Source of the DNA: Acaryochloris sp. IP29b_bin.176
GTDB lineage: Bacteria; Cyanobacteriota; Cyanobacteriia; Thermosynechococcales; Thermosynechococcaceae
Assembly (NCBI GenBank): GCA_028285315.1
Contig: JANQPU010000041.1
Span: forward strand, 1-64,000
Reading direction: 5' to 3'
DNA: 64,000 bases
Made by a program: the position numbers and the translations under genes. The notes below the pieces were generated by a model, which was not told the origin of the DNA, did no database searches, and worked only from the letters and a program-made list of their open reading frames with translations. Below are positions 35,358 to 46,342 of the stretch, in pieces (positions within the stretch are counted from its first letter, which is position 1; every line of letters starts with the position of its first letter).

Positions 35358-38300
35358 ATGGCCCAGGTTCTGGATATTTACGAACTGTCTCCCACCCAAC
35401 AGGGAATGCTTTTCCACACGCTCTTTGCGCCGGACACTGGGATTTACTTCGAGCAGCGCCATTGTTTGCTCCATGGGACTCTTGACTGTGATGCCTTTAT
35501 GCAGGCCTGGCAACAGGTGGTCGATCGCTACGATGTTTTGCGAACGGACTTCCACTGGCAGGAGGCTGATCAGCCACTGCAGGTGGTGTACGACACAGTG
35601 GCATTACCATGGATTGTCGAAGACTGGCAAGCCCTGACTCTGGCTCAACAGACCGCGAAACTTGAGGCATTGTTGGCTCAAGATCGGGCCCAAGGTTTCC
35701 AATTGGATCAGGCTCCATTGATGCGCTGTGCATTGCTACAGCTCGCACCAGATCGCTATCGCTTTATTTGGAGTTACCACCATCTGCTAATGGATGGCTG
35801 GTGCAATGGCGTTCTGGTTAAGGATGTACTGGCAATTTACCGCTCCATACGGGAAGATTCGGCCTTGCAGCTGCTGCCACCGAAACACTACAGAGACTAT
35901 ATTGTCTGGCTGCAACAGCAGGATCAGACCCAAGCCGAAAACTACTGGCGTCATATTCTAAGTGGATTTGAAGCACCAACGCCGCTAGGAATTGATCGGG
36001 CTGCCCCCCTTCAGGGTAATTCATCTTTCGGAGAACAGCAGTCTCAGTTGACGGCCACTTTGTCTGCAGATTTGCAGGCATTTGCTCAGCGATCACGCTT
36101 AACGCTCAACACATTATTTCAAGGAGTGTGGGCAATCGTCCTTAGCCGTTACAGCGGTCAATCAGATGTTCTGTTTGGTATTACTGTTTCGGGCCGTCCC
36201 CCCACTTTGGCTGGAATTGAGTCAATGGTGGGACTGTTTATCAATACAGTGCCACTACGATCATACGTCCCATCAGATGCATCAATACTTCAGTGGCTAC
36301 AGGAGCTGCAACAGGACCAGCGCGATCGAGAAGCCTATAGCTACAGTGCCCTCACCGACTTGCAATCTTGGAGTGATATTCCCAGTGGCTCACCTCTGTT
36401 TGAGAGCCTATTGGTGTTCGAAAACTATCCCGTTTCCATTGAGGCCGTAACCCAAAATCTAGATAGTGGTTTCAAACTGCAGGAGGGGCAAGGCTACGAA
36501 CAAACCAATTATCCCTTGACGTTGGTGGTGATTCCGGGGGATGAAATTCAGCTCAGCTTGCGGTATGACACCCACCGGGTTGCTGATGCTGATGCTCAGC
36601 GTCTCCTCGGGCATATCGAACAGGTCCTTCGTCACTTGGTGCGCGATCCGCTGCAGTCGTTGTCACAGTTGCCTCTATTAACAAAACAGGAGCAACAACA
36701 GTTAGAACAACTGGCTCAGGGTAAGGTCGTTTCGATTCCTGCAAACACCATACATCAACAATTTGAAACCCAGGTTCGTCAAACGCCGGATACAATCGCC
36801 CTTACGTTCTCAGAGACCGCTTCAGCAGAGAAGACGGTCTCCCTAAGCTACCAACAGCTCAACCATCGAGCCAATCAACTGGCTCACTACCTGCTGGAGC
36901 AAGGGATTGGTCAGCGGATTGGCCTTTGTCTTCACCGTTCTGTAGACATGGTGGTGGGATTACTCGGTATCCTTAAAGCTGGCTGTTCCTACGTGCCTCT
37001 CGATCCAAACTATCCGGTGAACAGACTCCAGTATATTGTGGCTAACGCCGAGCTTGATGCCTTAATCACCACAACAGATGTAACCTTCGAAATAGGAACA
37101 GCAGCATTAGTTATCGCCCTGGATCAACTGGCTAGTTCTATTCATCAATGTCCCGGCCATAATCCCTTGCTACAGACAGGACTAGATGATATCGCTTACA
37201 TCCTCTACACCAGCGGTAGTACGGGCCAGCCGAAAGGCGTTCCTATTCTCCATCGCTGTCTAAGCAACTTTTTAAGTGCGATGGCTGAAACTCTAGGCAT
37301 CACCGCTGACGATAGGCTTTTGGCGATTACAACCCTCGCCTTTGATATTGCCGCACTAGAAATTTTCTTACCCTTAGTGACTGGAGCCCAGGTTGTTGTT
37401 ACCTCACGCGAGGTGGCTCAAGATGGAGGGCAGTTGGCAGCCTTGCTAGAAAACCAAAGAATTAGCATCATGCAGGCTACCCCAGCAACCTGGCGATTGC
37501 TGTTGGATGGCAACTGGCATAGCCACTCCAGTTTAAAGGTGCTGTGTGGCGGTGAAGCCCTAGATATCACCCTAGCGCAGCAACTCTTGGCTAGAGGGGA
37601 TGAGGTTTGGAACCTCTATGGCCCGACAGAAACGACGATTTGGTCTGGTGCCCTGCAGATTACACCCCACTCTCTTGGAACAGGGACCGTACCGATCGGC
37701 TGTCCCCTTGCCAATACCCAGTTCTATGTTTTGGATCAGCAGCAGCGACAGGTTCCCATCGGTGTTCCGGGTGAACTCTATATCGGTGGCATGGGTCTCA
37801 GTCCTGGCTACTGGCAACAGCCTGAACTGACATCGGAACGATTTATTTCAAGTCCATTGGCTGAGATTGAGGAAGGTATAGGGGAAGGTAGTAGAGGCAT
37901 TCCGGTGCTATACAGGACGGGGGATTGTGTTCGCTATCGTGAGGACGGCACCCTCGATTATTTGGGTCGCCTAGATAATCAGATTAAACTACGTGGCTTC
38001 CGCATTGAGCTGGGGGATATTGAGGCTGCTTTAAGTCAGCATCCTCTAGTCGAGCAGGCGGTTGTGGTACTGCATGATCGCGATAATCCCCGATTGGTTG
38101 CCTATCTTGTCTTGACTCAACAATGTCCTCAGGCTGAATTAGTCCAACAACTACGGCAGTGGCTTAGCCAACGAAGGCCAGCTTATATGATGCCAGCGGT
38201 TTATATTGTGCTAGAGGCACTACCGCTGACGCCAAACGGCAAAGTGGATCGGCGTTCGCTTCCTGACCCAGAGCCAGTGACTGAGAAGGCAGTCCCACCT

Positions 38301-41300
38301 CAAACGACGGTTGAGGTTTTAATTGCCGGAGTTTGGACTACAGTACTGGGCTGTGAACAGGTCAGGTTGAACGATCACTTCTTTGAGCTGGGTGGCCATT
38401 CTCTGCTGGCAACCCGAGTCATTGCTCAGTTAAGTCAGGTGTTGGGCGTTGATGTGCCGTTGCGATCGCTCTTTGAGCACCCGATTCTGGCAGACTTTGT
38501 CGGGGTTGTACAGCGAACACAAGGGCGATCACAACCGCCAATTTCCAGTGGTCACCCCCCCACCCTATCGGATGCTCAGCAACGTCAGTGGCTGATGGCC
38601 CAGCTTGAACCAGATAATATTGCCTATACAATTCCCACTGCAGTGAGGCTCCAGGGGGAGCTGTCCATTACTGGGTTGCAGCAGAGCTTAGTGCAGGTTG
38701 TTCATCGTCATGAACCCCTGCGAACGATTTATCCGGCAGTGAATGGAGAAGCTTTACCTCAAGTTATTCCGGCCTCAGAAGCCACTGCCGAGCTGGAGAT
38801 TGAGGGGATTGATCTGCGTCATTTAGATACAGTTAAACAGCGGTCTGAAGTTAGACGATTGACCCATGAGCAGACGCAGCAGCCGTTCAATCTAAAGCAA
38901 GGGCCGCTGTGGCGATCGCAACTTCTCCAGTTATCTGAGCAAGAGCATATTCTGCTATTGACCTTCCATCACATGATTATGGACGGTTGGTCTATGGGAC
39001 TGCTATTGCAAGAATTAACCACCTGCTATCAAGGGTTTCAGCTGGATCAGTCCGTGATGCTTCCGCCTTTAAACATCACGTACAGCGACTATGCTCACTG
39101 GCAAAAGTCCCTAGATGTGGCAGACCAATTCACCTATTGGCAAGGTCAGCTCAGGGGCGCTGCACCGGTGCTCGAGCTGCCGATTGACTTCCCGCGTTCA
39201 GCAGAACCCTCTTCTGAGGGGAGAATCTACGAATTTCGACTCACCCAAGGGCAAACAGAGCGTCTAAAGAAATTTAGCCAGCAAAATGGGGCCACCTTGT
39301 TCATGACCTTGTTGGCTGCCTTCAAGGTATTGCTCTATCGCTACAGTGGCGTTAAAGATTTGCTGATTGGTACCCCCGTCGCCAATCGGCAACAGGCCGA
39401 GCTCCAGAATTTGATGGGTTTATTTGTCAACACGTTGGTATTGCGAACCAATTTAGCGGGCAATCCTCGCTTTATTGAGCTGCTCGCTCAGGTGCGGACC
39501 GTAGCACTGTCTGCCTATAGTCATCAAGATTTGCCCTTTGAACAGTTAATTGAAGGATTGGAGATTCCCCGCAGCCAGAGCCATACGCCCCTGTTTCAAG
39601 TGATGTTTGCCCTACAGGATAGGCCTGCAGCCGTTGCCCTAGACAACTTAACTTGGTCACCTCTTTCGGTGGATACAGGGACTGCTAAGTTTGACCTCAC
39701 CCTAGAGATGCAGGAAACACCGGGCGGTTTAGTTGGGCAAATTGAATATCGACCTGATTTGTTCAGTGCCGACACTATTCATCGGATGGCTGGGCATTTA
39801 CGAACCCTACTCAAGGCCCTGCCTGAGAGTAGTCAGTTGCGAATCTCAGAATTGCCGTTGCTGCTGCGTCAAGAGCAAGATCAGCTTCTGGTGTTAAGTC
39901 AGGCAGCGCAGCCAGAACTGAGCCAGCAGGACTGCATTCAGCAGCTGTTTGAACAGCAAGTCGAGCAAACACCAGACGCAATTGCTCTCCGGCACGGGTC
40001 AACCACAATCACCTATGAAGCCCTTAATCAACAGGCCAATCAACTTGCCCGTCACCTTCAATCCCTGGGGGTTGGACTAGAGACCCCAGTGGGGATTTGG
40101 GCCACTGGTTCTCCTGAAAACATTGTGGCCATTGTGGCCATTCTCAAGGCTGGCGGAACATACGTACCGTTTGACTCCAACTATCCGACTGAGCGTCTAG
40201 TTTGGATGGTTGAAGATACGCAAATAGCGCTGTTGTTGGCAGACCATCTGACCGAACCGATCGCCCCTGAGATCAGGAACAAAGTCAGGGTATTGAGCCT
40301 GGAGGTGCTTCCAACTCAGTCTCATGCCACCTCAAATTTATCTGTCGAGATTACGGCCAATCAGCTTGCCTACATCCTATATACCTCTGGCTCAACGGGA
40401 CAACCAAAAGGGGTCTGCACACCCCACCGAGGCGTGACTCGGTTAGTCAAAGCGCCCACCTACATTACCCTTGATCGTCATGATGTCCTCCTCCAGGCAG
40501 CCCCACTCTCCTTCGATGCTTCGACCCTGGAAATTTGGGGTGCTTTGCTCAACGGCGGCACACTCGTCCTATTGCCCACCTCCTCGCCATCTCTAGCCGA
40601 GTTAGGTGAGATCATTTCATCCCATCAAGTCACGACCCTTTGGCTGACGGCTGGGCTTTTTAACCTGATGGTGGATGAGCAGCTTGATGCCCTTCAGTCT
40701 GTGCGTCAGCTGATTGCCGGAGGAGATGTCCTCTCCGTAAGTCATCTGCAGAAAGCTCTAACTCACTTAGAACATACACAAATCATCAACGGGTATGGCC
40801 CAACTGAGGGCACAACATTTACCTGCTGCCACTCAGTTTCGGCTGGCGATCTGGCCACCTGCCCTCCGATTGGTATGCCCATTAATCAAACTCAAGCTTA
40901 TGTTCTTGATCATGACTTCCAGCTTGTGCCCTTGGGCGTGCCTGGTGAGCTTTATATCGGTGGTGCAGGCTTAGCGCGAGGCTATCTGAATCGACCGGCA
41001 TTAACGGCTGAGCGGTTTATCCCTAACCCGTTTTACGATGTTCGTCAACCTGGGAACGATAGTTTTTATCTTTACAAGACGGGGGATCGCGTTCGTTACC
41101 GTTCTGATGGTGCTCTAGAATACCTGGGGCGGCTGGATCAGCAAGTCAAAATTCGGGGTTTCCGCATTGAGCTGGGCGAAATTGAACTGGCACTTGCTGA
41201 GCATCCCCACGTTCAACAGGCGGTTGTGAGGGTTGATGGAGAGACCGCCGATCGCAAACGTTTGATTGCTTATTTGCAGTCCCCGCCCCTTGAGTCGGTA

Positions 41301-43106
41301 GCACTGCGTCAGTTTTTGCTCAGTCGCGTGCCAGACTACATGCTTCCTGCCCAGTTTATCTGCCTAGAAGTACTGCCCTTGACTGCGAATGGCAAGATTG
41401 ATCGGCGCGCCTTACCCGCACCCAACTGGGAACGTGATCAATTCGGACTGCCGCAGACTGATCTGGAGCAAAGGCTTGCCGCTATCTGGGCAGCGGCGTT
41501 ACGTCTCAAAGCTGTGGGACTCCACGACAATTTCTTTGATTTAGGCGGTGATTCTATTTTGGCGCTGCAGATTGTGAGTCGGGCAGCTCAGGAGGGAATA
41601 ACGATTGGGCCTAAACAACTCTTTCAACACCAAACCATTGCCGAACTAGCCGCTGTTGCCCACCTCGGTGAGGTTATCCAAATCTCACAGGCACCAGCGA
41701 CGGGTCCAGTGCCCTTAACACCTATTCAGCACTGGTTCTTTGAGCAAGGGTTAGCCGAGCCTCATCATTTCAATCAATCGGTCTGTTTGGAATTACCGCT
41801 GAAGGTTGATCATGATGCCCTAGATGCAGCAGTTGCCGCTGTCTATCAGCATCATGATGCCCTGCGGCTTCGGTTTACATGGTGCGATCGCAATTGGCAG
41901 CAGCAGTATACGGACGCCCCCCCACCTGTAATACAATGGACCGACCTAGCTGCGCTTGATCGCCGCCAGCAGGATGCAGCCATTACCCAGCAGGCCCAGA
42001 TTTTACAGGCAAGTCTCGATCTTCAGGCGGGTCCTCTGGTGGTTGTGGGCGGATTCAATTTAGGGGATGTGCGTCCCAGTCAGCTTTTGATCGTCATCCA
42101 CCACTTGGTCGTTGATGGCGTTTCCTGGCGAATTTTGCTGACCGATTTGCATCAGGCTTACCAGCAGGCCACAGTAGGCCCAACGATTGCCTTACGACCC
42201 AAAACCCATTCCTATCAGCAGTGGGCAAATCAGCTAAAGGATAGGGCGACGAGTCCTGAGATTGCTGAGGCTGGCGAGGCTTGGCAATCTTTGATTCAAT
42301 CCAGCGTTTTGGCTCTGCCCCAAGATGGTCTGCCTGGAGACGATACAACTGCCAGTCAGCAGATTAAAGCAACACTTGCAGTCCCGCAGACCCAAGCACT
42401 GCTGCAAACAGTACCGTCGGTTTACAACACTCAAATCACCCCTGTCCTGCTCACGGCGCTCATGCAAACACTGGTGCCCTGGATGAGTCAATCCAAAATT
42501 CTGATCGATCTAGAAAATTACGGGCGTTTTTCTGAGACTCTAGATTTGTCTCGAACCGTGGGCTGGTTTACCTGTCTTTATCCGGTCTGCTTATCTCTTG
42601 AACCTGGGGAACTCGCTGAGCAGTTAAGAAGCATCAAAAAACAGCTTCTAACCATTCCCCACCAGGGACTTAGCTATGGACTATTGCGATATTTACAAAA
42701 CCAGCAGTCGTTAGCGATCTCACCCGCAATTAGCTTTAACTATTTAGGCCAGCTGGATCTGGGCGAGTTTGAGAAAGCCCAGGATTTCCGTCGAATTGCC
42801 TCCCCAGCGGCCAACCAATCGGACCTCAATTCACGGGTACATGAGATTGATATCAATTGTTGGGTTGAAGACGATCGCCTCCAGATGGAATGGACCCATA
42901 GCCCCAGGCATCAGCAATCTCAAACGATCGATCAATTAGCGCATCAGTTTGTAACGAACCTAGAAACTCTGATTGCCCTTTGCTCATCCCGTCAGGATGT
43001 AGATTACACACCATCGGATTTCGGTTTAGTGCAGTTGGATCAAACCGCCCTTGATGCGGTGTTGGCCCAGGTCAGTTTTGCTGGCGAACAGGAGGTGGCA
43101 CCATGA
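35358..43106 (+). CDS. Bimodular NRPS C-A-PCP-C-A-PCP-E, predicted Gly then D-Val
   Basis: A 2582-residue NRPS. The first C domain (HHLLMDG at 141-147) opens with SPTQQGMLFHTL, the style of condensation domains that accept a D-configured donor, matching the E domain just upstream. A1 (~465-970) has pocket residues D-I-L-Q-L-G-L-I-W, the recognised Gly code. PCP1 serine is S1015. The second C domain has HHMIMDG at 1204-1210. A2 (~1525-2018) reads D-A-L-W-I-G-G-T-F, closest to the Val code D-A-F-W-I-G-G-T-F; Ile is less likely. PCP2 is GGDSILAL with S2066, and the epimerase (~2118-2560) has HHLVVDG at 2248-2254. The product segment is Gly-D-Val. The end overlaps the next gene as ATGA, whose ribosome site AGGAGG is at 43090-43095. 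Confidence 0.93.
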   Translation: MAQVLDIYELSPTQQGMLFHTLFAPDTGIYFEQRHCLLHGTLDCDAFMQAWQQVVDRYDVLRTDFHWQEADQPLQVVYDTVALPWIVEDWQALTLAQQTAKLEALLAQDRAQGFQLDQAPLMRCALLQLAPDRYRFIWSYHHLLMDGWCNGVLVKDVLAIYRSIREDSALQLLPPKHYRDYIVWLQQQDQTQAENYWRHILSGFEAPTPLGIDRAAPLQGNSSFGEQQSQLTATLSADLQAFAQRSRLTLNTLFQGVWAIVLSRYSGQSDVLFGITVSGRPPTLAGIESMVGLFINTVPLRSYVPSDASILQWLQELQQDQRDREAYSYSALTDLQSWSDIPSGSPLFESLLVFENYPVSIEAVTQNLDSGFKLQEGQGYEQTNYPLTLVVIPGDEIQLSLRYDTHRVADADAQRLLGHIEQVLRHLVRDPLQSLSQLPLLTKQEQQQLEQLAQGKVVSIPANTIHQQFETQVRQTPDTIALTFSETASAEKTVSLSYQQLNHRANQLAHYLLEQGIGQRIGLCLHRSVDMVVGLLGILKAGCSYVPLDPNYPVNRLQYIVANAELDALITTTDVTFEIGTAALVIALDQLASSIHQCPGHNPLLQTGLDDIAYILYTSGSTGQPKGVPILHRCLSNFLSAMAETLGITADDRLLAITTLAFDIAALEIFLPLVTGAQVVVTSREVAQDGGQLAALLENQRISIMQATPATWRLLLDGNWHSHSSLKVLCGGEALDITLAQQLLARGDEVWNLYGPTETTIWSGALQITPHSLGTGTVPIGCPLANTQFYVLDQQQRQVPIGVPGELYIGGMGLSPGYWQQPELTSERFISSPLAEIEEGIGEGSRGIPVLYRTGDCVRYREDGTLDYLGRLDNQIKLRGFRIELGDIEAALSQHPLVEQAVVVLHDRDNPRLVAYLVLTQQCPQAELVQQLRQWLSQRRPAYMMPAVYIVLEALPLTPNGKVDRRSLPDPEPVTEKAVPPQTTVEVLIAGVWTTVLGCEQVRLNDHFFELGGHSLLATRVIAQLSQVLGVDVPLRSLFEHPILADFVGVVQRTQGRSQPPISSGHPPTLSDAQQRQWLMAQLEPDNIAYTIPTAVRLQGELSITGLQQSLVQVVHRHEPLRTIYPAVNGEALPQVIPASEATAELEIEGIDLRHLDTVKQRSEVRRLTHEQTQQPFNLKQGPLWRSQLLQLSEQEHILLLTFHHMIMDGWSMGLLLQELTTCYQGFQLDQSVMLPPLNITYSDYAHWQKSLDVADQFTYWQGQLRGAAPVLELPIDFPRSAEPSSEGRIYEFRLTQGQTERLKKFSQQNGATLFMTLLAAFKVLLYRYSGVKDLLIGTPVANRQQAELQNLMGLFVNTLVLRTNLAGNPRFIELLAQVRTVALSAYSHQDLPFEQLIEGLEIPRSQSHTPLFQVMFALQDRPAAVALDNLTWSPLSVDTGTAKFDLTLEMQETPGGLVGQIEYRPDLFSADTIHRMAGHLRTLLKALPESSQLRISELPLLLRQEQDQLLVLSQAAQPELSQQDCIQQLFEQQVEQTPDAIALRHGSTTITYEALNQQANQLARHLQSLGVGLETPVGIWATGSPENIVAIVAILKAGGTYVPFDSNYPTERLVWMVEDTQIALLLADHLTEPIAPEIRNKVRVLSLEVLPTQSHATSNLSVEITANQLAYILYTSGSTGQPKGVCTPHRGVTRLVKAPTYITLDRHDVLLQAAPLSFDASTLEIWGALLNGGTLVLLPTSSPSLAELGEIISSHQVTTLWLTAGLFNLMVDEQLDALQSVRQLIAGGDVLSVSHLQKALTHLEHTQIINGYGPTEGTTFTCCHSVSAGDLATCPPIGMPINQTQAYVLDHDFQLVPLGVPGELYIGGAGLARGYLNRPALTAERFIPNPFYDVRQPGNDSFYLYKTGDRVRYRSDGALEYLGRLDQQVKIRGFRIELGEIELALAEHPHVQQAVVRVDGETADRKRLIAYLQSPPLESVALRQFLLSRVPDYMLPAQFICLEVLPLTANGKIDRRALPAPNWERDQFGLPQTDLEQRLAAIWAAALRLKAVGLHDNFFDLGGDSILALQIVSRAAQEGITIGPKQLFQHQTIAELAAVAHLGEVIQISQAPATGPVPLTPIQHWFFEQGLAEPHHFNQSVCLELPLKVDHDALDAAVAAVYQHHDALRLRFTWCDRNWQQQYTDAPPPVIQWTDLAALDRRQQDAAITQQAQILQASLDLQAGPLVVVGGFNLGDVRPSQLLIVIHHLVVDGVSWRILLTDLHQAYQQATVGPTIALRPKTHSYQQWANQLKDRATSPEIAEAGEAWQSLIQSSVLALPQDGLPGDDTTASQQIKATLAVPQTQALLQTVPSVYNTQITPVLLTALMQTLVPWMSQSKILIDLENYGRFSETLDLSRTVGWFTCLYPVCLSLEPGELAEQLRSIKKQLLTIPHQGLSYGLLRYLQNQQSLAISPAISFNYLGQLDLGEFEKAQDFRRIASPAANQSDLNSRVHEIDINCWVEDDRLQMEWTHSPRHQQSQTIDQLAHQFVTNLETLIALCSSRQDVDYTPSDFGLVQLDQTALDAVLAQVSFAGEQEVAP
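37197..37640 (+). repeat. Paralogous Gly-activating A-domain segment (three copies in the cluster)
   Basis: The core of the glycine adenylation domain recurs in three genes: here, at about 44920-45365 and at about 60005-60450. The translated stretches share the frame of AFDIA(A/T)LE, QATPATWRL, LCGGEALD and YGPTETTIWS, and differ by only scattered residues. The copies look like products of duplication or of A-domain exchange within the cluster. Only the translated similarity was compared; the exact copy boundaries were not measured. Confidence 0.6.
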
Positions 43107-46100
43107 ACCGCACTGTTCAAGATATTTATCCCCTCTCACCGGCCCAACGGGGCATGTTGTTCCACAGTCTCTATCACGCTCAGTCCGGTGTATATGTCGT
43201 CCAGGTTGTGTATACGCTCCAGGGACCACTGAACCGAGACGCTTTTGAGCAGGCTTGGCAGCAGCTTGTTGAGCGCCACTCTATCCTGCGAACCGCATTT
43301 GTTTGGGATAACCTTGAGACCCCGGTCCAGGTTGTCGGTCAGCAGGTATCTCTGCCGATCGCCTGGCAAGATTGGCAATATATCGCCGCACCAGAACAAC
43401 AACAGCGCTTATCAGCTTGGCTGGTAGCAGATCGTCAACAGGGCTTTCAGCTTTCTGCGGCACCGCTCATGAGACTGAACGGCATTCAACTGGGGCCAGA
43501 TCGCCACCGCATTATTTGGACCCACCATCATATTTTGTTGGATGGTTGGTCATTACCGACCCTGCTGAAGGAATGGTTAGTTTACTACCAAGCAAATGAT
43601 GCTCAGCAATCAGCTCGCCTAAGTCCTGCACTTCCCTACCGGGATTATATTGGTTGGTTACAGCAGCAAGATTTAGTGCAAGCGCGACAATTTTGGCGAG
43701 CACAGTTAACGGGTATCACGGCACCGACATCTCTAGGAATTGATCGAGGCCCCTCCCCCCAAGGCGTCATCCAGTCTCAAACCCAACTATTGACCTGGAC
43801 CATTGAGCAGACGCAACAGCTCAGATCCTTTGCCCAACAGCATCGCCTCACCCTCAGTAGTGTTGTTCAGGGAGTCTGGGCTAAACTTCTCAGCTGCTAT
43901 AGCGGTGATGAGTCCGTGCTGTATGGTTTAGCTTGCTCCGGCCGGCCCAGCACGCTACCCATGGCAGAACATCGGGTGGGGTTATTTATTAATACATTGC
44001 CGATGGCGGTTCAGGTCCCATCTGAGCAGCGACTGATTCCCTGTATGCAGCAGCTTCAGATCCAGCAATTGGCCATCCAGCCTTATGAATATACGCCACT
44101 GGTTGAAATTCGTGCCGTTAGCGACATTCCTAACAATGTGCCGCTGTTTGAGAGTGTTGTGGTGTTTGAGAACTATCCCATTGAGCCTCGTCAGAGCAGT
44201 GGCGGGTTAGCACTACTAGATGTGGATGTAGTTGAGCAAACCCACTATCCACTCATGCTGTTTGTGACATTGACTGACACGCTGCAGTTGAAGCTACTGT
44301 TCGATGCGCAGCGATTCACTGAAGGAGCGATCTCACGGCTCCTGGTTCATTTTCAGTCCGTTCTCAGTCAGATGCTTCAGTCTGTCCATGGTCGTCTGCA
44401 GGATCTTAGGCTGCTCACATCTAAAGAGCAACAGCAACTCAGTCTGTTTGGTAGCGCTAGAGTTACAGAGGTTGCTCAGAAGTCAGCTCCTGCCGCAATT
44501 GCCCACCAAGCCGACCAATACCCTGAAAATACGGCCGTGATTTTTGCGGGTGAATCCCTCAGCTATGGACAGTTAAACCAGCAAGCCAATCAACTGGCAC
44601 ATTATTTGATCGCACAGGGGATTAGCTCGCGGTCGCTGATCGGTCTGTGTGTCAACCGCTCCATGCATATGGTGGTGGCCTTACTGGCAATTTTGAAAGC
44701 TGGATGTGCCTATGTGCCTCTAGATCCCACCTTCCCTACAGCCCGACTGCAGTACATGGCGATGGATGCAGGTCTCGATGGGATTATTTGCCATGCCGAC
44801 ACCCAAACGATAGCGCTGGATCTAACCTCCCACATCATTAATTTAAGTCTCGTTGATGCCGATATTCAGCAGCAGCCCACGACCACGCCCCATCCCTCAA
44901 TCACACCCAACGACCTCGCCTATTTGATTTACACCAGCGGGAGTACCGGCCAACCCAAGGGGGTCCCCATCCAACATCAAAATCTCAGTAATCTGTTGAG
45001 TGCGATGGCTGATCGGCTGGATATCTGCAGCCGCGATACATTTATGGCCGTTACCACGCTGTCCTTTGATATTGCTGCACTGGAGCTATTCTTACCACTG
45101 ATCAGTGGCGCCCGTTTGCTGTTAGCCAGCGATGAGATGGTGCGGGATGGCCATCAGTTGATCGCCCATTTGGACACCTATGGAGTGGACCTCATGCAGG
45201 CTACGCCAGCAACCTGGCGATTGATGGTCAACTGTGGTTGGAGTGGTCATAGTGGACTGAGAATGCTCTGTGGTGGTGAAGCATTAGATATAGAACTAGC
45301 CCAGCGGCTCCTCAACTCTGCTGAGCAGGTTTGGAATGTTTACGGACCAACAGAAACAACTATCTGGTCAAGTGCCTTATCTCTATCTAAAGAACATCTG
45401 TCACTTGGTACAGTTCCCATTGGTGCTCCGATTGATAACACACAATTCTATGTCCTTGATCGCCAGCAGCAGCCGGTCCCCATTGGTGTTACTGGTGAAC
45501 TCTACATTGGTGGCAAGGGGCTGGCTCCAGGATATTGGCATCGTTCTGAACTGACGGCGGAGAAATTTATACCCAATCCATTGGATGAGACGGGCCAATT
45601 CCCAAGGTTATATCGGACGGGCGATCGTGTCCGCTACCGCGAAGATGGAACACTGGATTATTTAGGTCGATTTGATCAGCAGGCTAAACTGCGCGGCTAT
45701 CGGATCGAGCTGGGTGAAATTGAGGCTGCGATCGCAACCCATGCATCGATCTCTCAAGCTGTGGTTGTCATTCTGGGGGGAACACCCAACGACCAGCGCC
45801 TGGTCGCCTACGTCACGCCAGCCAATCAAGAACTTGAGCCCCTTGAACCAACGTTGCGTTCTCATCTGAGTACATTGCTTCCACCCTACATGGTTCCAAG
45901 TGTCTATCAAATTCTAGAGGCCTTTCCCCTGACCCCCAATGGCAAGGTGGACCGCAAGGCTCTCCCTAGACCGATGACCTCAACCGTGGCTCAGGATCAT
46001 CAGCCTCAAACCTCGATAGAAACGACTCTGGCGGAAATCTGGCGATCGCTGCTGCAGCGGGATGCCATTAGCATTTACGACAACTTCTTTGAGGTGGGAG

Positions 46101-46342
46101 GTCATTCGTTGCTGGTGGTCAATGCCCAAATTCAGATTCGGCAAAGACTCGGCGTTGAACTGTCTCTCATGGACCTGTTTAGCTATCCCACCATCAGCAC
46201 CCTGGCAACCTTTATTGGTGCTCAGCAGAGCGAAGGACCCGAATCATCGGACCGAACGGTTGCTTTAGCAACAGGCAAACAGCGCCTCAAGCAACGACTC
46301 CAACAACGTCGGAATGCGGCTCAGGTGGGAGGTGCCCAATGA
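43103..46342 (+). CDS. NRPS module C-A-PCP, predicted glycine
   Basis: A 1079-residue single module. The C domain starts at the first residues with DIYPLSPAQRGMLFHSL, again the D-accepting type expected after the upstream epimerase, and has HHILLDG at 142-148. The A domain (~460-957) reads D-I-L-Q-L-G-V-I-W, a Gly-type code that differs from the usual one only at the seventh place. PCP is GGHSLLVV with S1002. It lacks an epimerase, as glycine needs none. Both ends overlap neighbours by four bases (ATGA), giving translational coupling. The A domain is very similar to the Gly domains in the flanking NRPS genes. Its peptidyl chain should pass to the KS of the next protein, an NRPS-to-PKS handover. 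Confidence 0.93.
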   Translation: MNRTVQDIYPLSPAQRGMLFHSLYHAQSGVYVVQVVYTLQGPLNRDAFEQAWQQLVERHSILRTAFVWDNLETPVQVVGQQVSLPIAWQDWQYIAAPEQQQRLSAWLVADRQQGFQLSAAPLMRLNGIQLGPDRHRIIWTHHHILLDGWSLPTLLKEWLVYYQANDAQQSARLSPALPYRDYIGWLQQQDLVQARQFWRAQLTGITAPTSLGIDRGPSPQGVIQSQTQLLTWTIEQTQQLRSFAQQHRLTLSSVVQGVWAKLLSCYSGDESVLYGLACSGRPSTLPMAEHRVGLFINTLPMAVQVPSEQRLIPCMQQLQIQQLAIQPYEYTPLVEIRAVSDIPNNVPLFESVVVFENYPIEPRQSSGGLALLDVDVVEQTHYPLMLFVTLTDTLQLKLLFDAQRFTEGAISRLLVHFQSVLSQMLQSVHGRLQDLRLLTSKEQQQLSLFGSARVTEVAQKSAPAAIAHQADQYPENTAVIFAGESLSYGQLNQQANQLAHYLIAQGISSRSLIGLCVNRSMHMVVALLAILKAGCAYVPLDPTFPTARLQYMAMDAGLDGIICHADTQTIALDLTSHIINLSLVDADIQQQPTTTPHPSITPNDLAYLIYTSGSTGQPKGVPIQHQNLSNLLSAMADRLDICSRDTFMAVTTLSFDIAALELFLPLISGARLLLASDEMVRDGHQLIAHLDTYGVDLMQATPATWRLMVNCGWSGHSGLRMLCGGEALDIELAQRLLNSAEQVWNVYGPTETTIWSSALSLSKEHLSLGTVPIGAPIDNTQFYVLDRQQQPVPIGVTGELYIGGKGLAPGYWHRSELTAEKFIPNPLDETGQFPRLYRTGDRVRYREDGTLDYLGRFDQQAKLRGYRIELGEIEAAIATHASISQAVVVILGGTPNDQRLVAYVTPANQELEPLEPTLRSHLSTLLPPYMVPSVYQILEAFPLTPNGKVDRKALPRPMTSTVAQDHQPQTSIETTLAEIWRSLLQRDAISIYDNFFEVGGHSLLVVNAQIQIRQRLGVELSLMDLFSYPTISTLATFIGAQQSEGPESSDRTVALATGKQRLKQRLQQRRNAAQVGGAQ

